Below, one piece after another: positions 26,001 to 38,000 of a stretch of DNA of 64,000 bases. Made by a program: the position numbers and the translations under genes. Below the pieces are notes generated by a model. It did not search any database, was not told where the DNA came from, and worked only from the letters and a program-made list of their open reading frames with translations. Position 1 is the stretch's first letter. Each line of letters starts with the position of its first letter. The stretch is from Synanceia verrucosa (Eukaryota > Chordata > Actinopteri > Perciformes > Synanceiidae): NCBI GenBank assembly GCA_029721515.1, contig CM056556.1, forward strand, positions 2,542,501 to 2,606,500, read 5' to 3'.

Positions 26001-29000
26001 CACCTCACTTTTCTCAAACTAACATCCAGAGTGATCAAAATCCCGACTCAATTATTTAAGGGTTGATTTCTTACATCTTCGCCCAGACGGTCCTACGATT
26101 CCTTCCACTGCTGGTTGGTTTGTTCAGGAGAGGAGGAGTGAGCGACATTAACCAAGAAACAGATGAGGATAATCAGCGAAGGTTCTCTACTACAGGCATG
26201 GATGGATTAGGAGACAATGGGCCCCTGTGGAGGCCCCTCAACCTGTCTACATAGACGCACAAACTATTGCTGTTTGGCATCTGGTTTCAGTGGTTTTGCA
26301 TATCTTTATGATTGTTTTGAGTATATTATTGGATATTTTGCATCCCTGTGATTGCTTTTCATCTATTTTTACTCATTTTTCTGTCTCTGGAGTAATTTTG
26401 TGGCTCTGTTTTGCATCAATTTTTCGTAATTTTGTGTCAATTTTTAGTATTTTTTCATAGCTTTAGGATTGTTTTGAGTGTATTTTGGTAATTTTGCATC
26501 TCTGTGATTGTTTAGGATATATTTCTACTCATTGTATATCTTTCAAGTGTGGTTTTAGTCATTATTTTTTGTCTCTGTGGAGTAATGTTGTGTCTCTGTT
26601 GTTATTTAGCATCTCTTTTTATCAACTTTAGGTCTAGTTGTGATCATTTTGCATCCCTTTGTAGTGTTTTTTCAAACGTTTTGCATCTTACTGTGATTTT
26701 TTTGTGTCTACTTTTGGTCATTTTAGTGTTTCTTTGTGGAAAACGTCCATCTCTGTTTTTGATTTGACTGTATTTATCTGAATCTTTATGTTCTGAACCT
26801 TTTTGTATTTTTTCATCTACTTTTCTGTCTCTCTGGAGTAATTTTGTGTCTCTGTTGGTGTTTTGCATCTATTATTAGTAATTTTGTGTCTTCTTGTGAT
26901 TGTTTTGTGGCTATATTTGATCATTTTGCATCCCTTTATAGTGGTTTTTCAGACATTTTGCATCTCGCTGTGATTTTTTTGTGTCTGTTTTTTGGTCATT
27001 TTTGTGTTTTGTAAAAAACGTCCATCTCAGTGATTGACTGTAGTATTTTTTTGCATCTACTTTTAGTCATTTTAGTCATTGTGATTGCTTTGTGTCTATT
27101 TTTGATCACGTCTTTATTTTTAGTACTTTTTCATCTCTTCATAGCCTTTTTCAATTATTTCAGTCATTGTTTTTACTTTTCTCTGTGGTTGTTTTGCCTC
27201 TCTGTTGTGATTTGTTTGTAATCGTTTTATGTCTGATCGCGTTCATTTCATGAGGCCCGTTCAGTAATCCATCCATGTCTCCAGGTTGGTGACAGAGTGA
27301 TGATACAAGGTGAAGATTGTGATGCAGCTTTATTGACTTTTGCTACGTTATGACAATATCCACGCAGTAGCCAAAAGCACAAAAATCCGTGAAAGCCATG
27401 CAAAAAAAAACAAAAAAAACAAACAACATCACAACACAGAACAACACAAACAATTTCAGCTCCACAGTGATTCTCATGACAAACCGTGTTCTGCATAAAC
27501 GCCATGTGCTGTTTGCTCGTGCATCATTTTGGCAGCTCTTAATGTTGACAACATTTGGACCACGTATAAATAAACGGAATATCTTTTCCTAAGCAGCACA
27601 CCTTGTCTCTGCAGGACACCAAAACACAGACAGCACTGCAGACAGCAGAGGGCGGTAGATCCATTTCAAACAGCACTAAACAGGGAAAAACCTGACGAGA
27701 AAAACACTATTCTTTCACTGTAGGGATTCATATTTGATAAGCAAATACTTTAAATGTTGTGTTGTGGCAGCTTATTTTAGATGAACACACCAGAAATATA
27801 TAAGAAATAACATATCTTTTTTTTCAGGGCGTCCTTGTTAAAAAGAGCTGGCTCTCAGTGGCTATCCCTGTTTAAATAAAGGTTATAATAATAATAATAA
27901 TAATTCATATGTACTGACTGGAGGAAAAGAACAATGACAGAAGATTTGAAGCACTACAACTGATACTGATATGACCCATGCAGTTTGCTTACTCTTTATC
28001 TCCTTTACTGTTGATGAGAAGCATGAGAGGGGAAGAAAAAGATAAAAACATAGTGTAATGCTGTAATGAACACCCTGATAAACTGTTTTTAATATTCATT
28101 TTTAACACCTAAACTCACTGACTGAAGCACCTCAGGTGTGTGAGATAGTGGAGGTCGGTGGCAGTGTTTCTCACCTTTGACGACCTCCAGAAGGGGTCAC
28201 AGGGACGGTGAGGGTTGTCAGTTTGGGGTCCTGGGGGGTGAGGATTTGGGGGATGTTGCTCTTTGCCTCCCCTCCTCCTCCTCCTCTCTCGTGGTCCGAG
28301 TCGACATCCTCGACATTAACAGCTGGACGAAGGCTGAGGCTGGAGCTCTCTGGAGAAAAAACATTTTTCTTTGTTTGATTTATAACAAATAAAATGAGAT
28401 ATAAATGTATATTTGGGACTGTCAAAGCAGGTCCTGATTACAAGCAGAGGCAGGGCAGGATGGTAGTGATGGAGAAGGAGATTTAATGGAGCCTCAATCA
28501 GGTTAATGCAGGACAAGATCCACCTGGAAACTAGGCCATGAGCTGTATAAGAGAGCCCTGGCAAGCCGTTGGGTCTGGATCATCAGGTCCTGGTACGTTG
28601 GTTCGCTGCCTCCTCTTGCACTTCATAGTTAATTACAGACTTTATCAAAGCAATGAGGAGTCACAGCAAACATGTTAAACTTCACTCCTCCTCCTGTGCT
28701 CCTGAATCGTGTTGTTGCTTCTCTTGACAAAGTAATGTAGTAAATCTGTGTATCATTAATTTTTCAAAACAAAACTGAAACTAAAAAGAAGAAATAATGA
28801 CTTGTTTTCTCAATATTCATTCACAAAATCAAAATGTAAAAATGGATAATGGCTCGTTTCTAATTTTGGGCACAAATGGAAAATGGAAAAAACGGATAAC
28901 GGATTCCAGTGTTTCATCCATTTCAGATATTTTCATTTGCGCAAATGATGACGTGTTTACGATAATCACTGTGAACCGGCTCTGAGGCTGACAGGAACTT

Positions 29001-32000
29001 TTTGTATTCATGTAACTTGACTGAAGAACATCATTTATTTAACTCGTTGGATTAAGGAAATGCCCCTGCCTTCTTTCTGTATTTAACTGTAAATATCAGT
29101 GACAATATTTGGAAATTGGAATTGGAAACGCCCGTCATCCATTCTGCACTAACTCGGAAATCAGACAAAGAAGTTGTTATCCGTTTTTTTTCTTTTCGTT
29201 TTGGTTGGAACGAATATTGAGAAAACAAGTCATTATTTTGTTTTTTTTAGTTTTGCTTTTACCCACAATCCACCTGAGTTTATGTGGTTCTACTTTATTC
29301 AAGAATCTATAAGGAATCTCAGAGTGGCTGCAGATTCACCTGCGGGTCTTGCTGCTGAATCGTCCTCGATGAAGAACGCCGGATTAGATAGACCCGAGAG
29401 CTGGTGGGAAGGCGAGCTGAGCTGCCTCGATGGGGGGCTGACAATTGGCGGCAAGCGTGGGTAGGATGGCACATTGGGCAGCTCGAGGTTGCTATCGTTT
29501 GGGGAGGATGGAGACGGGGAGCGGGACCGGAGATGAGGATGGTGAGGGGGAGGCAGAGGGGAGTGTCGGACTAGCCGGTTCAGTTCAACATCCTGCTGAT
29601 TCTTGTCTTGCTTCTGTTTTTGCTGTTGTTGTTTCTTAGGCATCTTGGGGCATAAGGCTGTTCAGGCGGTTCTGGATGTTGGAGAAGTACTGCTGCGTTC
29701 GTCTGGGGAGCTGGGAGAGCTTCTGCGGGATGTTCAAGAAGCTCTGGGAGAGCCCGCCGCCGACCGCACCGTCGGGGTTTTTGGGCAACAACTCAGTCAG
29801 AGTCTGGGCAATGTTTCGGGGGACCTGCGTGAGCCGGATCTGGGAGAACTCTTGGCGTAGTTCGGGGGGCAGGGAGGGTAAGAGCTTGGTAACGTCAGAG
29901 AGCTGGGTGGGTAGCTTAGGCATGGAGGGGATTTTGGGAGCGGAGATGCCGTTCTCTTTGAAGAACGCGTTGATGTTGCCAAAGCACTCGGAGGTGTGAG
30001 GAATGCGCATCAGGCAGCTCTTAAATGCATCGCAGCTGACTGGAGCTACAGAGGAGACAGGTGGACAGGCAGTTATAAGCCAGGGACAGTCAGACTTCCT
30101 CTAGACCAGAGCATGGATACTGACCACGACCGACAGTTCAAGTCATAGTCTGTGTGTTTAGATGGACGACGCTTCGCCACTTCGGATAAAAGTGAAGCCA
30201 AAGTATCATGAATAAGGCAGCTGCCATCTTGATTCTGTGAGTTTGATGCTGCGTTCATTTTGCATCGGAAGTCGGGATTCGAAACTGGGAATGACGTCAC
30301 ACCCGAGTTGACGCCGTTTGAGTAAGCAAGTCGGAAAACCAAGATGGATGCCTTCAATGAAAAATTTGTTGTGCTTGCTCTGTCGGAATACAGAAAGCTA
30401 ATGCAGCCATATGTGGTCCTCAAACACAATTAATAGGCACAAAAAAGACGCAGAGGGTGTGTGTTTATTATGTGTGGGGAAAAATGTTTAACTCTACTGT
30501 AGGCTGTAACGTTTAACGCTACACGGCACTAATCCAGGGCACTGCCATCTTGGATTATGACGTTGTGGTCAAGTCGGGGGAGGTGAATAAATTACCAGTT
30601 TACGAGTCATAAATCCGACTTCGAGGGACGTTTCAGTTGATATTTACGACTCGGAACTCGTAAATTACGACTTCAGAGGACAACTTGAATGCAGCATGAG
30701 TTTCACTGTCCAATGGACCAATCACGAACTGCAGCGTGCTAGCGTGAGCCAGCTAGCTGCTACGTTAGCACCACAAAAAGCTAACCATAATACCCAGGCT
30801 TTGAATTATAATCTGAGCTTCGTGGGGGGTCTCTAATGCTGTTTTATTAAACGATGCATTTTAATGCTTTTTCAACGATCATTCCCATATTTATCAAAAG
30901 ACCAACATGTCAGTTACTTGGTTGAGGAAGCACTGAACTTCAGAAATATGAACTAATATGTGACCCCCACATATTTTACTGCCTCTATGGGAGCTCATAC
31001 CCTTCCTTGTGGAAGCTGAGCTCCCATGTAATTGAACGATGTCTCTATAACTATTTATTGTTAATGTCCTATTTCACAGATATTTATAGCATCAAATAAA
31101 TAATTCAAACTAAACTTATCAGCAAAATAAAAACTTGGACATACATCGGCGCGATAACAACCATCTAAAATATTTGAGCAAAACTTCTGTTTCTGTGTTT
31201 TGGCTTCACTTATGAGTCGCTGTCATGTCGTCCATCTTTATAAACCGTCTGTGGTTTAACACATTTACATTTTACAAACATAAAAACATTCTAATCACAG
31301 GCTACGTACCACCACAGCCGTCCTCAGCAGCTTCCTCCTCCTATAAAAACAGGATATGAAGGATCAGATATGACATATTACATTGGTATGAATGAAAGTT
31401 CACCACACATTTAAATGAGCCTAAGTAATTATAATTGTTCGAGTCTCCTTTTAGTCCTGCATGGGCTGAACATACAATACTGAGTATATGTGATGATGAA
31501 ATAAAAAGGCTGTAAATATGTCTGATCTTTGACTAGAACTTACCTGTTATGTAAGAAAATTCAGTTTTCAGTTCAAGTAAAACAAGGAAAGGAAACAAAG
31601 GAATAGGAAAGAAGAGAGAGATAAAAACACAAACACACTGAGTGTTAATGTTTCTGAATCAAAAATATGTTTCATATCAGCTCTCAGAAATGTACAATAC
31701 CACATGGTTAATGCTGCAAAAGGATTGGTTAGGTTTAGGCAACAAACCACCTGGTTAAGAAGCTGAATATCAACATATCTCTGGTTTGCACAAATATCCA
31801 GTGCTACATTTTTTTCCTGGTGAAATAAAAGTATTTATTTTAATACAGAGAACTCATATTCCTGAATAAAGTCAGGTGGTTAAATTAAATGTGGATATTA
31901 CTTTTTCACCAGCCTTGTCAGCGCCGGTGTTTTGATCGTCTTCCTTTGTTTTCTGAGGCTGCTGAGTTACAGGCTCAGCTTCTGGGTTGGCTTCTTGGGT

Positions 32001-32014
32001 CTCTGGTTCTGGTT

Positions 32015-32051
<37 letters not shown>

Positions 32052-35000
32052 GGGCTCCGGCTCAGAGGTCTTAACTGGCTCAGGACTCAGAGGGAGAGAG
32101 GGGGAGGTCCGCTGTGGCTCTGCTTCCTCCTTTGGCTCTACATTTTATTTTGAAGGACGGATTTAAATGTTTGAAATCATTTGATGTGTAATACATTTAA
32201 TATTTCAGTTTGTACTGTATGCTAATATCTATTTTGATTCTGTGACTCTTTCCAGTCTTATCTCCAGACTTTTGCAAACAAAATAAAATGACGTGTTTCT
32301 GTTTCTCTACCTGGTTCCTTCACGGTCGCTTCTTCAGGTTCTTCAGAGAGAATCTGCTCCGTTCTGCAGGACAGGATTAAAAAATATATATATTTTAACA
32401 ATTAATGTCTCAGCCTGTCCAGCTGTGAGATCTTCGACCACTTTGTGTCAACCTTTAGTCCATTAATGTTAACTAGTAGACAGCTCACCATAATACTTCT
32501 CCAGTTCATTACTGACATTTCCAAAATATAAATATTAACACTGGATACAGTTTTTACACAGTGGGATTAAGATATACCTTTGTTAATCACTCCTTAAATC
32601 TGAAAATACTATCAACAGCCACAAAAAAACCCAATATTTGTAGCATTTTTAGGGCTAAAATGTTGTATAAATCAGTTTATGAAGGATATATGAACAAAAT
32701 GCTCTGGAAAAACCTGGAGTAGAATGAAACTAGTGCTGCTAAAGTGAGAAATAAACTCATCTTTAAAAACATGGATTGTAAAATTCAATACAATTTGACA
32801 ACACTACATTTGAAGAGGAAATAATTAACTAATTAATGTCAACATAGAAATTGACATTAAATTAAATGTTTATTATTGACATTAAATGTTATTTCTAAAT
32901 AACTAAATGAGGCATTGTCCAATGCTAACTTCTACATACACAAATAGACAAAGTAGTAAAATAAACACCTAAATGCATATTTTGTTTTTCCTTCCACTAG
33001 TCTGAAAGAAGCAGTAAATTTAGCCAAAAATCTAAATATTGACCACCAATCTAAATATTGATCACCAAGAGTGAAACACATATGTGGCTAAAAGTGTTTG
33101 TCAAAAAATGATGATACAGGCAGCTTAATGATGCAAAACCTATGGCGGCACTGCAGAAATAACATGATAATTAGATTTTGTTTTAGCATCCTTATAGGGC
33201 TATGTATCTACAGCACATATGGAGACATATAGACTGTTTTGTGGGCTGTTATAGAAGGAATACTTGTTTTTCAATCACATTTTGTTCTATTTTTACTGAA
33301 TAATAACTAGAAAAGGGAAGACAATGAAAAACAAAAGACAGGTGACATCCATACAGTCTGACATCCTTTGCATGTGACACCATAAAATGCAGAACTTTTC
33401 CAAAGCTAGCTGTTGTTATCATGAAATTATTTGACCACCTGTAGCTTATGTAACACTGTTTACATCAGAACTTCATTTCATAACACGCATTACTCCATTA
33501 CCCCGTTACCTAACCCCTTAATTTATCAGTGGTACTCACGCTCTCTGTCGACATTCACGCTCTTTAACCGATAATTGACACGAACAGGTCAGGAGAGTTT
33601 AGAGATTTAGAGAGAAACAACAGGGAAAATATTCCGTCACATCTCCGTCCATCGCTTTCCTCTGCCTGCATCTCCAGACGAGAAGCAGCAGCAGGTGCGC
33701 ACCAACTGTTACCAAGGGAACCGTTGAGAGGGTGAGAGGAGGGGGAGGTCATCTGTTGCCATGGGAAGCTGTGGTTGCTATGGTACGCTAGCGTGATGCT
33801 GAGATCACATAACGAGAACCCGCGGGATTTGGGACCTGAAACACTGTGCAGCATCATACTGGGAGTGGAAGTGAGCACAGTGAATATACATTAAAGTATT
33901 TCACTCCTCAACGTTTATTTGCACATTTGATCATCTAATACAGATTAAACTTTTGCTGTTTAGTTCATGTCTATTTTATATTTAATAATTGATCCAAGTC
34001 ATATTCATTACTTTTATTACTTTTAACACCTTGCGAAAAGCTTTGTGGGTGTATATTTTTTATTATTATTTGTCTATATAAAAAGTATCAATGAGACCCA
34101 TAAATTATTTTTTAAATTCATTTATTCATTATTAATTTGCATTTATGTATTCATTTATATAAATAAATAGACAATTTTATCAATTATGGCATATATTTCT
34201 TTTTAATATTGTTCTTGGCACATTTAATGGCATATTTATTTATTTAACAAGTATTCATATTTCACTGCATCAAGTTTTGAGGCTGTGTAACTGTGATAAT
34301 AATGAATGTTTTTTACTTGAAATCAACTGGACTTCACACTATGGCGTTGCTACTTTCACATATTAAGTAACTGCTGGAATAATATACTTTTTTTACGTTT
34401 ATAATTAATAAAGCATCACCATAAACACATCTATCTGCCATCGAACAGACACAGCACTAAAGTGAAGATTTATTCTTACTCTGTGTCTTTAACGTCGTCC
34501 ACATTGCTCTCGTCTTCTTGTGGCAACCTGGTCGCAGTGAACACGATGCAGCATCACTTCACATTACCACAAAAAAATGACTTGGCATATTTATCTCTCC
34601 CTTATTAAAGTTCTTACTCTGGTTCAGGTCGATCCTCCTCCAGCAGATCTCGACTCCCCAGTGACAGGTTGGTGGACTGAACCTCGCTGGCCATCTGTCT
34701 GATGGCCTTCTCAGCCGTCTGCCTGGCCACCTCTTCGGCCATCCGAGCCATCTCCAGGCGCTCCTGCAGCAGACTGAAGAGACGCATTCATTCTGATTAT
34801 GGTCAATATTTGAATTTAGACTGTCACAAGGGTTTGTCACCAGTGAAGGCTGGTCCTGGTGGTCATAATGTTATGTCTGATCCCTGTTGTTTAAATCACA
34901 CCACATAGACAGGAAGACCATAAGAGCGTAAAGGCAAACCATTATAAAGAAGCAGAAATATCAAGTTTCAGCTTGTGTTGTCGCTGATACCGGTGATAAT

Positions 35001-38000
35001 CAATATGTTTTCTCAGTCGATTGAAACAGCAGAAATCAAACTGATAAAAAACAGTGAAAAACACTGAATAAAGCAGTTATGTTAAAATGACAATACATCT
35101 CTGTGGGCTGAGCTGTCGCTAACATTTGCTCAGCTTGTTTCTCTAACTTCAAATTTCAAAATAACTGGTTGAAAATGACCAAGACCTAAAACATGTATTG
35201 CAAAAATACGACTTAAAACTGGATAAAATGCTAATTTATGACAGTTTATGGTCAAAAACCACAATTCTGATGCTCACTGAAAGGGGCAACGAAATATATA
35301 AAATAGGTCTAGTCGATTTTAGACATTTTAATGTGGAAATGTTATTATACCTTTAAGTTCAAGACACTCAAAAAAACTCACCTTTTATTTATTAAATTGC
35401 TTTTAATACCTGATTTTTTTTAACGTTTTCTTATGTTCTGTTAACTCTGTAAAGCATCTTTGATTTTTTTTGAAAAGTTAAGTTTTATAAATTAAATTGT
35501 TATTATTATTCTTCACTTAATTAGAGTGACGCTACATGAATTCTTAAAGAATGATGATTATGAACATTTGTCTTGACTGGAAATGCTACTCTTATTGAGC
35601 AGTCAGCTCCAGCTTTCACTAATTATTTGAATTATTATTTGATAAAAAGGGTCGTTAAGTGGCTTTAAACTTTCTTACCGGTCCTCAATGGTGGCCAAAG
35701 TGACACCTTCAGCCTCCTTCTTGATGTTTTCAATGAACGGCGTCCAGCGGCCCGTCTGGGTCTCAGCATCTTCTTGAGACTTCGTCCCCGGTTCTGGTGG
35801 TTCTGGTTCTGGGTTAGGATGCGTCTGCGGTGTCACTTCCTGCTGTTTGTCTGCCGTCATCAGTGGTGATGATGGCGCCGCAGCGCTGGGCCGGTCTTTG
35901 CGTTTCTGCTGGCCTTCATTGTCCGAGTCCACGTCCTCTAGCACCATGTCAGGTTTGAGTTTGGTTGAAGCTACGAGAGGAGCACAAGCACCGGTTTGTG
36001 TGGCTGTCACTGGAAATGCTGGTGATGGATTTGTTTTTGGGAGTGGACACACATTTATTAAATGATATATACAGATTTATTCATGTCTTTATTCTAGACA
36101 CGTTTTCAAATCGTTCTCATCCCAACTGACGCTTCGTCAGACACAACAGCGTCTTTTTGTTGTTGCAGTAAACATGAGTTTAATGGTGTGAATTGACGTC
36201 TCTGAGGGGCTGGGAGACGAGCCTCTTTTGATGACAAAAAAAATCCTTCATCTTCTCAAAAAAACAACCAAAATCTAAAAAAATATGTCTTAAAACTAAA
36301 TAAAAGTTAATTTCTGACAGCGTCTTGTACAAAACCACAATGCTGACGCACTCTCAAAGGGGATATGATGCTGACATGTAACCAAATGTGACAAAAACTC
36401 TTGCTTGGGTTTATGTATAAATACTACTTAGTTAGGTTTAGGCAAGAACAAAAACTACCACATTTGTAGAGTGAAAATGACGCTAGATGTTTTGAAGATG
36501 GAGAACTGTTCATTAACTCTTTGAGTGTCATTGATGTATTTCGACGTCATTTAAAATCCAACGCTTGAGTACCATCGATGTAATAATACCTCAAAGTGTT
36601 TTTTTCAACAGCTGTCACTGATCGCGGTCTCACACAGCGTGTGAGTAATGCTGGGGCTTCTGGGATTTGTAGTCAGTGCATAAAGAGACAGTATACACCA
36701 CAGAGCTCAAAACAGGAAGTGGAGACGATCGAGATTAGAGAGCAAAACAAACAGAATCTGGACAAAAAGTGGTGATTTTGGTGAAAGTGTCCTCTACTCT
36801 ACCTCTGATAAAACAAGAATGGAACAAGATAAAAACAAACATTTTTTTCATGATGAAATAGAGAGTCTCTTCTTTCATTTGAGATATTCAGTGTTTTCAG
36901 AGACATAGTACAAAATATTCTGTGGGTTTTGAAATTTGACGCAAAATAGGAAAAAACGCTGCATGCTAACAATAAACAGCATAAGAAAGCGTCCATATTT
37001 GACACTCTGGGAATAAGAACAGATTGAAAACATCCACTCCAGCTTCCCTTATTTAATGCTTCTACATGTGCAGAGGACACATGGAGGTAATGGAAGGTGT
37101 TATTGGTAAGAACGCAACATACATGTATTATTTCATACTTTATTACTGACATGAATGTGTTCCATCATCTTGTCTACATGATGGTCCAGGTATATTTTTT
37201 CTACTTTGTGAAACAACACCACGCCACAGTTCACAGTTCAAGGACACAGAAATTGATGAAATGGTTCAAAATGGGCCGACTGTGTGACAAGATCAAGACC
37301 AAACTGAACTTAATGGTGATATACTAAACTATTAATACAAGTTCCTCTAAAAATCAGGTAAAAACACAGACATGATTTATACTTTGTGCACAAAAAACAA
37401 TGAACATAGCTGCCATTTAACTGTTATTTCCAGATTTCTATGAATTTGGGAAAGGAAGATTGGACACGGATGCATGCTGAAATTGTTCTTGTGTTTAAAT
37501 TAATGTGCGTTTTTTCTGGATATGAAAATTGGCAACGTGAAAGTGTGCATTGCTATAGGTTAAAGCACAATAAAGTCACATAATTATCTTTTGTGAGTGA
37601 GACCTTCAAATAAATGGCAAATCCTAAATGTTTCTGTGTCAGACAGAAAATCAAAAGCAGCAGAAAGTCAAAAACTCAATAAGCTACAGAATATACAGTA
37701 CATGTTTAGTTACAGTGCTTAACAAAGTTATCAGACCAACACCCCGCTGCCATAAATTAATAGTATTACTGATTACCAAAATATGTTTAAATATTTCTGT
37801 AAAGGTTAATCCACCAGTATGTGCAAGCTCTTTCATCAAAATGATATAAATGATAAAATATAATTATTGACGTTATCTAGGAAGTGTTTAAAATACAACA
37901 AAATAAAATAGAATTACTTTATTGATCCCAACCTGGGAAATTATGTAATTTTGTAATTACAAAATTACATAATTAAAAAAAATTGTAAGGATTTTGGAAA

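Noticed and set aside
29299..30045. A separate nested gene such as TEPP/SPMIP8 in the cngb1 intron
   Set aside because: The peptide does not resemble what I know of TEPP, and both splice borders match cngb1 phases, so a cngb1 cassette or terminal exon is simpler.
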